64,000 nucleotides of DNA from Colwellia sp. PAMC 21821. Lineage in GTDB: Bacteria > Pseudomonadota > Gammaproteobacteria > Enterobacterales > Alteromonadaceae. This document shows, piece by piece, positions 9,121 through 19,211 of the stretch (the first letter of the stretch is position 1; each line of letters opens with the position of its first letter). The position numbers and the translations under genes were made by a program. The stretch covers positions 1,178,001-1,242,000 of the forward strand of contig NZ_CP014943.1 of NCBI RefSeq assembly GCF_002077175.1. Direction: 5' to 3'. The notes under the pieces are model-generated. The model worked only from the letters and a program-made list of their open reading frames with translations. It did not search any database and was not told the origin of the DNA.

Positions 9121-9400
9121 TGCCTCTCCCTCTAAACCATTAAGTTGATTAATTAGCTGCTCATTTTTAATGGTTAAAATGAATAACTTCAACTTAACCT
9201 GCTGATTATAAGCACCCTAAAGTGTAACAGCCTATTGGTCCAATCAGGTAATTTCAATTGATATCAGCCATAACTATTCAAATAATATCAATAAAACATG
9301 ACAAAAAAATATTGATATTATTAGGATGGCCTTCAGGATTCAAACTTCTTTTGTTTTAAGGTACTCTAACTTATCTATAATTGTTACTTTGTTTACCTTA

Positions 9401-11836
9401 ATGAAACTTTTAAAAACTACTTTGATCAGCATATTATTTATTCTCTTCTTAGTAATGGCCACTTTAAGTACATGGATATACAGCCAAATTGATAGTGCAT
9501 TACCGCAATTAGACGGTAAACAAACACTCTATGGCTTATCTGATAACGCCACCATAGAGCGTGACCAACAAGGTATTGCCACCATCAAAGCAAATAATCG
9601 CTTAGATATAGCGCTGGCAACAGGCTTTGTTCATGCCCAAGAACGCTTTTTTCAAATGGATTTATTACGCCGAAATTCAGCAGGAGAACTCGCCAGCTTA
9701 TTTGGTGCCGCTGCCATAGACTATGATAGTAAAATCCGACGTCACCGTTTTAGAGAAAGAGCTTCTGCCATAATTTCACAAATGTCTGCAACCGACTCAG
9801 CGCTTTTAAAATCCTACACCCGTGGGGTAAATCAAGGACTAAAATATCTCAAGGCCGCCCCTTTTGAGTATTTACTGCTACGCCAAGCGCCCGTTGAATG
9901 GCAAGAAGAAGATACGATATTAACAGTGCTCAGTATGTATATAGACTTGCAATATCAAGAGGGTAAACGCGAACGCACTTTAGGTTTATTACACTCAGTA
10001 TTAAGCCCTGAGGTGTTTTCATTCCTCAACCCTAAGGGCAGTCGTTGGGATGCTGCGATTGATGGCACAGAGTTTCCATCATCACCATTACCCCAAGCAC
10101 CTTGGCCATCGGCTTCTAGCGAAAAGTTGGCAGCGCAGCTAAATTATCAACCACTAAACAAAGCTTTAATTAACCTAACTCCATCGTCACTTACCAGAGC
10201 GAAGTCAGCACAAAGTGAAGAGTTCCCCGGTTCTAACAACTGGGCCGTAGGTGGAGCTATAAGCGCCACTGGCAGCGCAATAGTTGCTAACGACATGCAT
10301 TTAGGTATTCGCGTACCAAACACTTGGTTTAGAGCATCTTTCGAATATAAAAGTGCGGCTAATACTAATGTAAAAGTAACTGGCGCAACGCTACCCGGCA
10401 CACCCAACATTATTATTGGTAGCAATGGTCATATTGCTTGGGGTTTTACTAACAGTTATGGTGATTGGAGCGATGTTATCGTGCTTGAAACTAATGCTGA
10501 CAAAAGCCAATACTTAACCCCTAACGGCTATCAACGTTTTATTAAACGCAAACAGATTATTGCGGTAAAAGGTCAAGAAGCTGTCGACATTACCGTTACG
10601 GACACTATTTGGGGCCCCGTTATTGGTGAAAACGCTCAAGGGGATTTACTGGCATACCGCTGGGTTGCTCATGACAAAGCGGCGGTTAACATGGTGATCA
10701 CTGAGTTTGAAACAGCAGAAAATGTTCAACAAGCCATTGCTATTGCAGCACGTGCCGGCATGCCAGCACAAAACTTAGTGGTGGGCGATAAACAAGGTAA
10801 TATTGGCTGGACCATTATGGGGCCGATACCGCAACGCAGCGCAATGTTTGGTGAAACACCAACCTCTTGGGCTAACGGCGAAAATAAATGGCTAGGTTTT
10901 TTACCTGCGAAAGATTACCCGAAAGTGATCAACCCTAAAAATTCACGCTTATGGACGGCTAATTCTCGCGTTATCGGTGCCGATATGCTGAAAAAAGTGG
11001 GAAATGGCGGCTATGCCATTGGCGCACGGTCTGCTCAAATAAAGCAAAACCTAGAAGCTAAAACTTCGTTTGATGAACAAGCATTACTTAATATTGCCCT
11101 TGATGATAGCGCCAAATTTTTACTACGATGGCAAAGCTTTATCTTGTCTGACGTACTCACTGACATTATGTTAGCTAAGCACCAGGAATGGCATGAAGTG
11201 AAAGAGATTATCAAGGATAATAACTTATATGCCAGTACAGATTCTGTTGCCTACCGCTTGATCAGAAATTTTAGACTAAATGTTAGAGATCAAGTTTTCG
11301 ATATCTTCAATGAAAATATGACCAAGCTTGATGACAACTACAGTTTTAATACCATACGACACCAAATAGAAACACCTTTATGGCAGTTGATTAACCAGCA
11401 GCCAGAAAACTTTCTCTGGCGCAGCCACGATAGCTGGGCTGCTTTATTCGAAGAAAGCCTAGAAAAAACACTTACAGAAATGACCGAGTCAACCACACTG
11501 GCAAATGCCACTTGGGGTAAACAGAATACCAGTAAAATACAGCACCCTTTGAGCCGTGCGGTGCCATTTATTGGTCAATGGCTCGATATGCCTGAAGTAG
11601 CATTACCCGGCGATAGCTATATGCCAAGAGTTCAAGGACAATCATTTGGTGCATCGCAGCGTATGTCTGTTTCTCCTGGCCATGAAGAAAATGGTATTTT
11701 TCATATGCCGACCAGTCAGTCTGGCCACCCGTGGAGCCCATATTATGGTTTAGGCCATGAAAGCTGGATCAAAGGCGAAGCTTCTCCATTCTTACCCGGA
11801 GCAAGCAAATACAAGCTTACTTTACTAAATTACTAG
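9401..11836 (+). CDS. Penicillin acylase-family (S45) N-terminal-nucleophile amidohydrolase
   Basis: About 811 residues from ATG 9401; the frame is open back to 9326, adding 25 residues unlike a normal start. A hydrophobic N-terminal segment (LLKTTLISILFILFLVMATL) is a signal peptide or anchor. The acylase alpha part follows (FVHAQERFFQMDLLRR), then a spacer and the beta part beginning at the nucleophile in PGSNNWAVGG, Ser278 from the chosen start. In this family the precursor cleaves itself before that serine. Further blocks are NDMHLGIRVP, NIIIGSNGHIAWGFTN and the C-terminal SQSGHPWSPYYG. Substrates in the family include beta-lactams, acyl-homoserine lactones and other amides, so the substrate here is unknown. 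The MAPEG gene follows 38 bp downstream. Confidence 0.9.
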   Translation: MKLLKTTLISILFILFLVMATLSTWIYSQIDSALPQLDGKQTLYGLSDNATIERDQQGIATIKANNRLDIALATGFVHAQERFFQMDLLRRNSAGELASLFGAAAIDYDSKIRRHRFRERASAIISQMSATDSALLKSYTRGVNQGLKYLKAAPFEYLLLRQAPVEWQEEDTILTVLSMYIDLQYQEGKRERTLGLLHSVLSPEVFSFLNPKGSRWDAAIDGTEFPSSPLPQAPWPSASSEKLAAQLNYQPLNKALINLTPSSLTRAKSAQSEEFPGSNNWAVGGAISATGSAIVANDMHLGIRVPNTWFRASFEYKSAANTNVKVTGATLPGTPNIIIGSNGHIAWGFTNSYGDWSDVIVLETNADKSQYLTPNGYQRFIKRKQIIAVKGQEAVDITVTDTIWGPVIGENAQGDLLAYRWVAHDKAAVNMVITEFETAENVQQAIAIAARAGMPAQNLVVGDKQGNIGWTIMGPIPQRSAMFGETPTSWANGENKWLGFLPAKDYPKVINPKNSRLWTANSRVIGADMLKKVGNGGYAIGARSAQIKQNLEAKTSFDEQALLNIALDDSAKFLLRWQSFILSDVLTDIMLAKHQEWHEVKEIIKDNNLYASTDSVAYRLIRNFRLNVRDQVFDIFNENMTKLDDNYSFNTIRHQIETPLWQLINQQPENFLWRSHDSWAALFEESLEKTLTEMTESTTLANATWGKQNTSKIQHPLSRAVPFIGQWLDMPEVALPGDSYMPRVQGQSFGASQRMSVSPGHEENGIFHMPTSQSGHPWSPYYGLGHESWIKGEASPFLPGASKYKLTLLNY

Positions 11837-11874
11837 CGAATCAACCAAACACTATCACAAACTAAGGAATGATT

Positions 11875-12258
11875 ATGACCACTTTGATTATTTGTTTATT
11901 TATCGCCGCTATACTGCCTTATTTCGCCAAAATTCCAGTTGCCATCGCCATGAATAAATTAGGTGGTTACGACAATAATCATCCACGTGCACAACAGGCA
12001 GAGCTTACCGGCTTTGGTGCCAGGGCTTTTGCCGCACATCAAAATGCCTTCGAATCACTGGTTATATTTGCCCCTGCAGTTTTGTTAGCGATAGCCACTC
12101 AAAATACTGGCGCTTTTATCGAACAGCTTGCTATAACACACGTTGTCGCACGCGTGCTTTATCATATTGCTTATCTAATCAATATTGGCGTTATTCGCAG
12201 CTTAATATGGGCCGTGGGTATTTTAAGTGCTTTTGCTATTATCTACCTGTGTATCTAG
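11875..12258 (+). CDS. MAPEG-family membrane protein
   Basis: A small integral membrane protein of about 127 residues with four hydrophobic helices. The family pattern is visible: an early Pro-containing helix (IAAILPYFAKIPVA), the conserved polar stretch RAQQAELTGFGARAFAAHQNAFESLVIF, and VVARVLYHIAYLINIGVIRS near the C-terminus. MAPEG proteins are glutathione-dependent membrane enzymes in eukaryotes; the role of bacterial members is mostly unknown. Two in-frame ATGs exist, at 11869 and 11875. The AAGGA ribosome site at 11864-11868 abuts the first but is well spaced for the second, which I chose. It may be co-transcribed with the upstream acylase gene. Confidence 0.85.
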   Translation: MTTLIICLFIAAILPYFAKIPVAIAMNKLGGYDNNHPRAQQAELTGFGARAFAAHQNAFESLVIFAPAVLLAIATQNTGAFIEQLAITHVVARVLYHIAYLINIGVIRSLIWAVGILSAFAIIYLCI

Positions 12259-12424
12259 ATTAAGCCAAACAAGTGATAAATAAGACCTGCACTCCGATAA
12301 AAAGGCTAAAGATGTTAAGTTATTTGTAGCTAAATTCACGCTATAAGCCTTTTTTATAGGTTTAGAGAGAAATCGGCATAAAGAAACAGTTGTACTCTTG
12401 CGTGATGGTGGCTAAAGTAAAGCC

Positions 12425-12481
12425 ATGCAAATGACAAAACCACATTTTTTCTTTAACGCTTTCTTTATCTCATTTCTCTGA
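12425..12481 (+). CDS. pheL: Phe-rich leader peptide of pheA (PheL-like)
   Basis: An 18-codon frame reading MQMTKPHFFFNAFFISFL and ending in TGA, about 150 bp before pheA. Six of its 18 residues are phenylalanine, in a run of three, a run of two and a single. The sequence differs from the E. coli PheL peptide but the design is the same: ribosome stalling at Phe codons reports scarce charged tRNA-Phe. The hairpins that would convert stalling into read-through lie just downstream. No strong Shine-Dalgarno is visible, and the second Met could be the start. Confidence 0.8.
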   Translation: MQMTKPHFFFNAFFISFL

Positions 12482-12533
12482 GCGCGCTTTAGGTTTTGGC
12501 ATTCAATAAAACCTCCATACGGAGGTTTTTTAA
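12435..12533 (+). promoter_or_regulatory. Transcription attenuator of pheA
   Basis: Three mutually exclusive pairings can be drawn. Pair 1:2 is CAAAACC (12435-12441, inside the leader frame) with GGTTTTG (12492-12498). Pair 2:3 (antiterminator) is AGGTTTT (12491-12497) with AAAACCT (12508-12514). Pair 3:4 (terminator) is AAAACCTCC (12508-12516) with GGAGGTTTT (12521-12529), followed by a T-run. A ribosome stalled on the Phe codons (12446-12475) would mask segment 1, free segment 2 to trap segment 3, and allow transcription into pheA. Rapid translation would favour the terminator. Confidence 0.82.
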
Positions 12534-12627
12534 TTTTAGTGATAGCAACAAGTCACCATGAATAAAATACGCTACTAAAACATCATATTTGCAGCCATTA
12601 AACTCATAACATTATTAGGAAAACGCG

Positions 12628-13806
12628 GTGAACGAAGCATTAGATTTAAATAAAATACGTGAAAAAATTACCCATCTCGATCAGCAATTGCTCGCACTAT
12701 TTGCTGAGCGCCGCGCCCTGACGTTAAATGTTGCGAAAAGCAAAGCACATCTAATTCGCCCAGTTCGAGACCAACAGCGCGAACAAGAGTTACTTATTCG
12801 CCTGATCACGCAAGGTAAAAAACTAGGCTTAGATGCGCATTACGTGACCAGTGTTTTTCAAACTATTATTGAAGACTCAGTACTCAATCAGCAAGCTTAC
12901 TTACAAACATTAGCCAATCCTAATATGCAGGAGCCAGCAGTAAGTGTTGCATTTCTTGGAGATAAAGGTAGTTATAGCTACTTAGCAAGCCATCGTTACT
13001 TTTCTCGCCGTGCAGAGAAAATTATAGAAAGCGGTTGCCAAAGTTTTGCTGAAATTATGCAGCAAGTTGAATCTGGATCGGTTGACTATGGCATGTTGCC
13101 AATAGAGAACACCAGTTCAGGCAGTATTAATGAAGTCTATGACATACTCCAACATACCAACTTGTCGATTGTTGGTGAAATTACGCAACCTATTGAGCAC
13201 TGTTTACTGACGGCCGTGAATACAAAGCTTAATAACATTAAAACTATTTATGCTCATGGCCAACCGTTCGCACAATGTAGTAACTTTCTTGATAAACAAA
13301 GCGATATTCGTATCGAATACTGTGAAAGTACGGCCGACGCCATGGCAAAGGTCTATGAATTACAAGACGATAGTGTGGCTGTAATTGGAAGTGAAGAAGG
13401 CGGTAATTTATATCAATTACATGCCTTGGAAAAGTCTATAGCTAACCAAGCTGAAAACCACAGCCGCTTTATTTTAGTGGCTCGTAAACCCATTGACGTT
13501 GCTGAGCAAATCCCTGCAAAAACCACGTTAATAATTGCTACAGGCCAAAAACCTGGTGCGCTAGTTGAGTGCCTTTTGGTCTTGAAAAACAAAGGCATTA
13601 ACATGTGTAAACTTGAGTCTCGCCCTATTCAAGGACGCCCATGGGAAGAAATGTTCTATGTAGATGTGGAAGCTAATTTGAAGCACTTAGCGTTACAAGA
13701 AGCTATTAGTCAAATCACTGAACAAACAAATTTCATTAAAATTTTAGGCTGCTACCCTATTGAACACATTAGCCCAACTAATGTCCCGAGTAGCGCACTA
13801 CTATAA
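12628..13806 (+). CDS. pheA: Bifunctional chorismate mutase / prephenate dehydratase
   Basis: A 392-residue P-protein that converts chorismate to prephenate and then phenylpyruvate for phenylalanine synthesis. The AroQ-type mutase domain is at about 5-90 (IREKITHLDQQLLALFAERR). The dehydratase domain is at about 104-285, with PIENTSSGSI at 158-167 and HSRF at 278-281. The C-terminal ACT regulatory domain (about 297-380) holds the ESRP motif at 330-333, the phenylalanine-binding site for feedback inhibition. The start is GTG at 12628 behind AGGAAAA. Expression appears controlled by the Phe attenuator upstream. Confidence 0.97.
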   Translation: MNEALDLNKIREKITHLDQQLLALFAERRALTLNVAKSKAHLIRPVRDQQREQELLIRLITQGKKLGLDAHYVTSVFQTIIEDSVLNQQAYLQTLANPNMQEPAVSVAFLGDKGSYSYLASHRYFSRRAEKIIESGCQSFAEIMQQVESGSVDYGMLPIENTSSGSINEVYDILQHTNLSIVGEITQPIEHCLLTAVNTKLNNIKTIYAHGQPFAQCSNFLDKQSDIRIEYCESTADAMAKVYELQDDSVAVIGSEEGGNLYQLHALEKSIANQAENHSRFILVARKPIDVAEQIPAKTTLIIATGQKPGALVECLLVLKNKGINMCKLESRPIQGRPWEEMFYVDVEANLKHLALQEAISQITEQTNFIKILGCYPIEHISPTNVPSSALL

Positions 13807-13824
13807 TCCATGCTTAATATCATT

Positions 13825-13849
13825 AAGGGCAGTGTAAACTGCCCTTTTT
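13825..13849 (+). terminator. Rho-independent terminator of pheA
   Basis: A 9-bp perfect stem, AAGGGCAGT with ACTGCCCTT around a GTAA tetraloop, followed by Ts, 19 bp past the pheA stop. Confidence 0.9.
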
Positions 13850-14097
13850 AATACCTACAAACGACTAAGCAACTTTGAACGTTAGTTCGGACAACATCTG
13901 CTATATTTTATAACAAGCTCAAACTACGCTAACTTACGAATAAGTAACAAATAAAAACGCAATCACAGGCTGTTTTAATCAGTAAAAATGTATAACTACT
14001 GACTACATTTTATGCCTTGTCATTATCCATTTTTCCTGATGAAAAAGTAGATCACTGAATTAATCAAATTGGTATAATTGATACCAGTTAACTTCTT

Positions 14098-14502
14098 TTA
14101 AATATCTAGGTTGTGTCTATTTTTCAAGCGAAAAACAATAGCACTGAATGTTAGAACAAATAAAATTGGCACTGCCGCAAACATTAGCGATGAAAACATA
14201 AGCTGACCAATGAACAAGGCTAAAGTAATAAAACACATCGTTGGTAACAACAGCCAAAAGGTATGTTCACTGGCACATAACTTAAAACCCTTACGCATAA
14301 AGGCCAGCATTAATAAACTCACAATACTGGCGGAAATAGCTGTAACTGAACCAGGGTAGTAATCAAGAATAAAATCTGTATGGGGGTGAAGTATACTTGG
14401 TACAGGGGCTAAGTTACCAATATGTACTAACCAAACTAATGAACCGGCGATTAGGCAACCAAAATTAAAAGACCAAAGTTTTTTATTAACGTTGAACATC
14501 AA
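14098..14502 (-). CDS. Hypothetical four-helix membrane protein
   Basis: A 134-residue protein with four hydrophobic segments, roughly at residues 10-30, 52-69, 82-101 and 104-123, ending in a basic tail (RLKNRHNLDI). I recognise no family motif. It stands alone: pheA lies upstream on the opposite strand, and the same-strand RND operon ends 325 bp away with its own terminator. The coding call rests on length, a clean ATG start and the strongly membrane-like composition. Confidence 0.6.
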   Translation of the reverse strand: MMFNVNKKLWSFNFGCLIAGSLVWLVHIGNLAPVPSILHPHTDFILDYYPGSVTAISASIVSLLMLAFMRKGFKLCASEHTFWLLLPTMCFITLALFIGQLMFSSLMFAAVPILFVLTFSAIVFRLKNRHNLDI

Positions 14503-14769
14503 TATTTTCCATATTTATTATTATTATTTTTCCTCTTTATATCTCAAGTATACTTTTTAATCAAGATGTCTATTTTTTGCTCGCACCATGATTGTGGCAT
14601 TATTGTGGTATTTACATTTATTAGGTGACTTATACCAATAATAAAAAACCCCACACAAAACCGCACTTAATTAACTATAGTTACAATGAACAAAGAATGA
14701 ATTCCAATCGCTTTATCCATTAAAATTATTCAGATCATGAAATCAATTGAAATTAATATTATAGGTATA
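14503..14769. other. Gene-free, AT-rich gap
   Basis: No open frame with coding character, RNA gene or repeat is apparent. It should contain the promoter of the four-helix membrane protein; the RND operon terminator lies at its right edge. Confidence 0.4.
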
Positions 14770-14803
14770 AAAAAGCCCATAAAACATCGTTGTTTTATGG
14801 GCT
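14770..14803 (-). terminator. Rho-independent terminator of the RND efflux operon
   Basis: A 13-bp stem, AGCCCATAAAACA with TGTTTTATGGGCT around TCGT, with an A-run on its left that becomes the U-tract on the minus strand. It lies 24 bp past the RND pump stop. Confidence 0.9.
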
Positions 14804-14826
14804 GATACGTTTGGTAGCAATTCGTA

Positions 14827-17800
14827 CTACAACGTTTTATTCATCGCAACTTGAGCCTGTTGCTTTTCAATTTCTTGGCTGATCATTTGAGGTGAACCCG
14901 TATTTCTACATAGCCAATAATAAGCGCCCGGCACAACAAACAAAGTAAAAACACTCGCCAGTGATACACCAGCAAAAATTACCACACCAATAACCATTCT
15001 GCTTTCAGCGCCAGGTCCTACAGCTAATACCAACGGAATTGCACTGGTTACAGTCGTAAAAGTGGTCATAACAATAGGTCTTAAACGTTGTGTAGCTGCA
15101 CCAATTAATGCTTCTTCAAAAGCTATACCTTTGTCACGTAATTGATTCGCAAATTCAACAATTAAAATGCCATTTTTTGCGGCTAAACCAATCAACATAA
15201 CAATACCAATTTGACTGTAAATATTGAGGCTCATCCCCATCAACTTAAGGCCTGCTAAAGCGCCAACTAACGCTAAAGGCACGGTTAACATAATAACAAA
15301 AGGATGTATAAAGCTTTCAAATTGAGCCGACAAAACTAAGTAGGTTATAACCAAAGCTAAAACAAAAATAAAGGCAATTGAGTTACCAGACTCTTGTAAT
15401 AATTGTGATTGCCCTTTGTAAGCCACTTGTGCTTCTTGAGGCAAATGTTCAGCAACTGCATTATTTAGAAAACTTAAAGCATCGCCAAGCGCATAACCGT
15501 CAGCTAAATTGGCGCTAATGGTGACACTGCGCAGCCGATTGAAGCGATTGAGTTGTGATGATGTAGCACTTTCTTCAATCGTGATCAGGTTCGATAATGG
15601 TACTAATTTCTGACTAACCGTGGAACGAACAAAAATATTATCAATGTCTTTAGGGTTAGAGAAGTCGGTTTTTTCACCTCGTACCACCACATAATACTCT
15701 TCACCGCGTTCGACAAAGTTAGTCACGCGGCGTTGTCCAAGCATAGTCTCAAGCGTGCGGCCAATATCGCCCACAGAAACACCTAAGTCGAATGATCGGT
15801 TATGATCAATCTTCACTAGTAATTGCGGGTAGGTCTCTTTGTAGTCACTATCAATGCCGTGAAAATTTGGATTTTCTTGCGCTTTAGCAATTATAATATC
15901 ACGCCATTTTGCTAATTCTTCATAAGTATTACCTTGTAATACAAACTCAACCGGCGATGAAGATCCACCACCGCCCAAGCCTCGGCGCATCATTGCAAAA
16001 GCCCTAACATCCGTTACCTGTGATAGCTCACCGTTCATTTTATTAATAAATTCAAAAGTATTGGTAATACGATCTTCCCAAGCTGGCATACCAACAATGG
16101 CAATACCACCCGCGCCACCAAAACCCGGCACTCGGACAATGACTCGGTCTAGCTCACCACTTTGTTGATGCACCAATAATTTCTCTTCAATTTGCTGCAT
16201 ATTTTTGACGTTATTTTCATAACTTGCCCCTTCAGCACCCCGCATCATTACAAAGAAGTTTCCTCTGTCTTCTTTGGGTGTATATTCTGAAGGCAACTGA
16301 TTAAATAAACCGTAAACAGCAAATAACGATAAAATAATGACAATGAGTATCATAAATGGCTGATGAATACTGGCTTTTAAGGAACGTCCATAAGCTGCTT
16401 CTAACTTAGCAAAGCCTTTATCTAACTTTTGGCCAAAAGACGAGCTGCGCTCCTTATGCTTTAACATTTTTGAACACAACATTGGGGTTAATGAGAGTGC
16501 GGTTAAACTTGAGAAAATTACTGCTGCAGCGATGGCGATAGCAAACTCTGTGAACAACTGCCCGATATTGCCCGATAAAAAAATCAAAGGTATAAACACT
16601 GCAACCAACACTAATGTGGTCGCAATCACCGCAAAGGCAACTTCACGACCGCCTTCATAGGCGGCAAGCAATGGCGTTTGGCCACGTTCAATACGACGGT
16701 AAATATTTTCCAACACAACAATAGCGTCATCGACAACTAAACCGATAGCTAACACCATGGCCAGTAGGGTTAACAAATTTATTGAAAAACCAAGCCACGA
16801 CAGCACCATCATAGAGCCGATTAACGCTACGGGTACCGTTACTGCTGGAATAAGTGTTGCTCTAACATTGCCCAAAAATAAGAAAATAACCAATACCACC
16901 ATTAACATGGCAATACCTAGCGTACTGTAAACTTCGTCAATTGAGCCTTGTATAAAAACTGAAGAGTCGTAACTATTGGTAATTGTTGTGCCTATTGGCA
17001 GCCCGCCTCGAATAGCTTCCATCTCTTTTCTAGCCGCTTTTACCACTTCGAGAGTATTAGCTTTTGACTGTTTAATAATGCCTAAACCAACCATGTTTTT
17101 GCCATTACCACGAAACATGTTTTCTTCATTTTCTGCCGTTAAAGCAATTTTGGCAACATCACCCAGGTAGACCAATGACTTGCTATCATTACGTGCCACC
17201 ACCATAGTGGAAAAATCATCCTCAGTTAAATAACTTCGTTCAACCCGAATTGAAAAATCTCGATCGATTGATTCAACTTTACCGGCCGGTAATTCAACAT
17301 TTTCAGCACGTAACGTTTGCTCAATATCATTAACGGTAACGCCTCTAGCAGCCATTGCTTTTCGATTTAGCAGTACATTCAAGGCATAAGTTCTACCGCC
17401 TCCAACCTGCACACGCGCTACGCCATCCACCACTGAAAAGCGGTCAACAATATAGCGTTCTGCGTAGTCGGTCAGCTGCAACGTACTCATAGCGTCACTT
17501 TGCAAAACAAACCAGACAATGGCACTTTCGTCATCATTTGCCTTAAAAACCTCAGGCGGTTCAGCTTGTTCTGGCAGATTATTCAACGCTCTTGAAATTC
17601 GGTCTCGCACATCATTAGTCGCGGCATCAATATCGCGGTCAAGTTCAAATTCAATGGAGATATTAGAGCGACCAACTCGGCTATTAGAGTTAATTGACTT
17701 AACACCTTCAATACCGCTAATTCTATCTTCAAGTATTTGCGTTATTTTACTTTCAACTATTGCTGCTGCCGCGCCAGGATACGAGGTATTAATACTCACT

Positions 17801-17931
17801 ACCGGAGGATCAATATCTGGATATTCCCGAAGTGGTAAAGTTAAGAATGCGACAATACCAAAAGTGATCAGCAGTAAATTTATGACGGTAGCAAAAACAG
17901 GACGTTTAACTGAAAGGTCAGATAAAATCAC
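14827..17931 (-). CDS. RND-family efflux pump, inner-membrane permease (AcrB/HAE1 type)
   Basis: A 1034-residue hydrophobe/amphiphile efflux transporter. It has the standard RND plan: one N-terminal helix, a large periplasmic porter loop (about 30-335), six helices, a second loop (about 555-860) and the last helices. The proton-relay aspartates are D401-D402 in MVLAIGLVVDDAIVVLENIYRR. Other signatures are REYPDIDPPVVSI near the start and GLAAKNGILIVEFANQLRDKG in the second half. It would form a trimer and export drugs, detergents or metabolites by proton antiport with the adaptor encoded 3 bp upstream. No outer-membrane TolC-type gene is adjacent, so a shared one is probably used. Confidence 0.95.
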   Translation of the reverse strand: MILSDLSVKRPVFATVINLLLITFGIVAFLTLPLREYPDIDPPVVSINTSYPGAAAAIVESKITQILEDRISGIEGVKSINSNSRVGRSNISIEFELDRDIDAATNDVRDRISRALNNLPEQAEPPEVFKANDDESAIVWFVLQSDAMSTLQLTDYAERYIVDRFSVVDGVARVQVGGGRTYALNVLLNRKAMAARGVTVNDIEQTLRAENVELPAGKVESIDRDFSIRVERSYLTEDDFSTMVVARNDSKSLVYLGDVAKIALTAENEENMFRGNGKNMVGLGIIKQSKANTLEVVKAARKEMEAIRGGLPIGTTITNSYDSSVFIQGSIDEVYSTLGIAMLMVVLVIFLFLGNVRATLIPAVTVPVALIGSMMVLSWLGFSINLLTLLAMVLAIGLVVDDAIVVLENIYRRIERGQTPLLAAYEGGREVAFAVIATTLVLVAVFIPLIFLSGNIGQLFTEFAIAIAAAVIFSSLTALSLTPMLCSKMLKHKERSSSFGQKLDKGFAKLEAAYGRSLKASIHQPFMILIVIILSLFAVYGLFNQLPSEYTPKEDRGNFFVMMRGAEGASYENNVKNMQQIEEKLLVHQQSGELDRVIVRVPGFGGAGGIAIVGMPAWEDRITNTFEFINKMNGELSQVTDVRAFAMMRRGLGGGGSSSPVEFVLQGNTYEELAKWRDIIIAKAQENPNFHGIDSDYKETYPQLLVKIDHNRSFDLGVSVGDIGRTLETMLGQRRVTNFVERGEEYYVVVRGEKTDFSNPKDIDNIFVRSTVSQKLVPLSNLITIEESATSSQLNRFNRLRSVTISANLADGYALGDALSFLNNAVAEHLPQEAQVAYKGQSQLLQESGNSIAFIFVLALVITYLVLSAQFESFIHPFVIMLTVPLALVGALAGLKLMGMSLNIYSQIGIVMLIGLAAKNGILIVEFANQLRDKGIAFEEALIGAATQRLRPIVMTTFTTVTSAIPLVLAVGPGAESRMVIGVVIFAGVSLASVFTLFVVPGAYYWLCRNTGSPQMISQEIEKQQAQVAMNKTL

Positions 17932-17934
17932 AAC

Positions 17935-18987
17935 TTACTCTCCCTGCGCATTTACAGCGGTACCATCGCGTAATTTTAAGGCACCTTCAATGACTACTTC
18001 GGTACCAATTTCAACACCCGCAACAACTTCAACAAAACCACGATGACGACGGCCAATTTCTAACTTTTTCTTTATGGCTTTATCTGCTTCTACAATAAAA
18101 ATAAAATGTTCGTCTTCAATTGGAATAACAGCACTTTCAGGAACTTGCAGTATTTGCTCAACGTTGCGAACCACTTGCAGGTTTAACAACATACCCGCAC
18201 GTAGTTTATGGTCAGCATTAGGAATTTCGGCTCTTACTTTTAAGGTACGAGTAACGCTATCGATACGAGAATCTATCGAAGAAATTTTCCCTATAAATAC
18301 TTTTTCTTTGTAAGCTGTATTTGTCGCCTCTATACGTTGGCCAATTGAAACAGTCGTTAGGTAGCGCTCTGGAATTGAAAAATCAACTTTAATAGTACTA
18401 AGATCATCTAAACTGGTAATCACATCTCCCACATTTATTAACGCACCAAGGCTAATTTCGCGAAAACCTAACATGCCGGAAAATGGCGCTTTAATCGTAA
18501 ATTCAGCGAGTTTTATTTTGGCACTTAAAAGTTGTGCTGAAATGGCTTTAGTTTTTGCTTCTTGTTGATCAACGAGTGACTGAGATGTTGCTTTTTGTTT
18601 ATACAAATCTTGAAAACGATTGAGTTGAGCTACTGATTCAGCAAGGTTTGCCTGAAGCTCTTTAACCTTAGCTCCTTCCTCTTTACTATTAAGGCGGACT
18701 AAAATATCACCTTTTTGAACAGTTTCACCATCTTGGAATAGCACTTCATCAACTAAATCTGAATACTTACTGGTAATGAACACTTGCTCATTGGCCCTAG
18801 AAGTACCGACAGCTTCGACAGAGTCTTTAAACTCAGCTAACGCTATTTGGGTCGTTTTTACTGATACAACTCGTTGATGTTGTTCTTGCTTGATAGCTTT
18901 TTCAGGCCATTGCAAATAGATAACTAAGGCAATTAATACTCCAACGAGCAATAACAAAGGTAAACGACGACTAATAGCAGCAAACAT
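17935..18987 (-). CDS. RND efflux periplasmic adaptor (membrane fusion protein)
   Basis: About 350 residues. An N-terminal anchor (RRLPLLLLVGVLIALVIYL) is followed by the adaptor domains: a lipoyl half (FITSKYSDLVDEVLFQDGETVQKGDILVRL), an alpha-helical hairpin (about 100-150), the second lipoyl half (TIKAPFSGMLGFREISLGALINVGD) and a beta-barrel/membrane-proximal part. It bridges the inner-membrane pump and an outer-membrane channel. I chose ATG 18985-18987; the frame extends two codons to a TTG at 18993. The pump gene starts 3 bp downstream, so the two are one operon. No linked regulator is visible. Confidence 0.94.
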   Translation of the reverse strand: MFAAISRRLPLLLLVGVLIALVIYLQWPEKAIKQEQHQRVVSVKTTQIALAEFKDSVEAVGTSRANEQVFITSKYSDLVDEVLFQDGETVQKGDILVRLNSKEEGAKVKELQANLAESVAQLNRFQDLYKQKATSQSLVDQQEAKTKAISAQLLSAKIKLAEFTIKAPFSGMLGFREISLGALINVGDVITSLDDLSTIKVDFSIPERYLTTVSIGQRIEATNTAYKEKVFIGKISSIDSRIDSVTRTLKVRAEIPNADHKLRAGMLLNLQVVRNVEQILQVPESAVIPIEDEHFIFIVEADKAIKKKLEIGRRHRGFVEVVAGVEIGTEVVIEGALKLRDGTAVNAQGE

Positions 18988-19211
18988 AAACAAAATTCTC
19001 TAAATTTATAAAAAATTACAGTACTATTATTATAACTTAGTTATGAAGGACGCTCGATACAACTTAGCCTAGGATTTAAGGCTTTGGTCGCAAATTATAA
19101 AAAATAATTAACTTTGTGATTATTAAGATATAATTTAATGATACCTACGCTAAATGAAGAATAGCTTGTATTCGCCATTACTTCATATTTTACATTTTAA
19201 GGATTGAACAC

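Noticed and set aside
12300..12356. AAAAAGGCT ... AGCCTTTTT inverted repeat after the MAPEG gene
   Set aside because: The loop of nearly 40 nt makes it a doubtful terminator; not listed as a feature.
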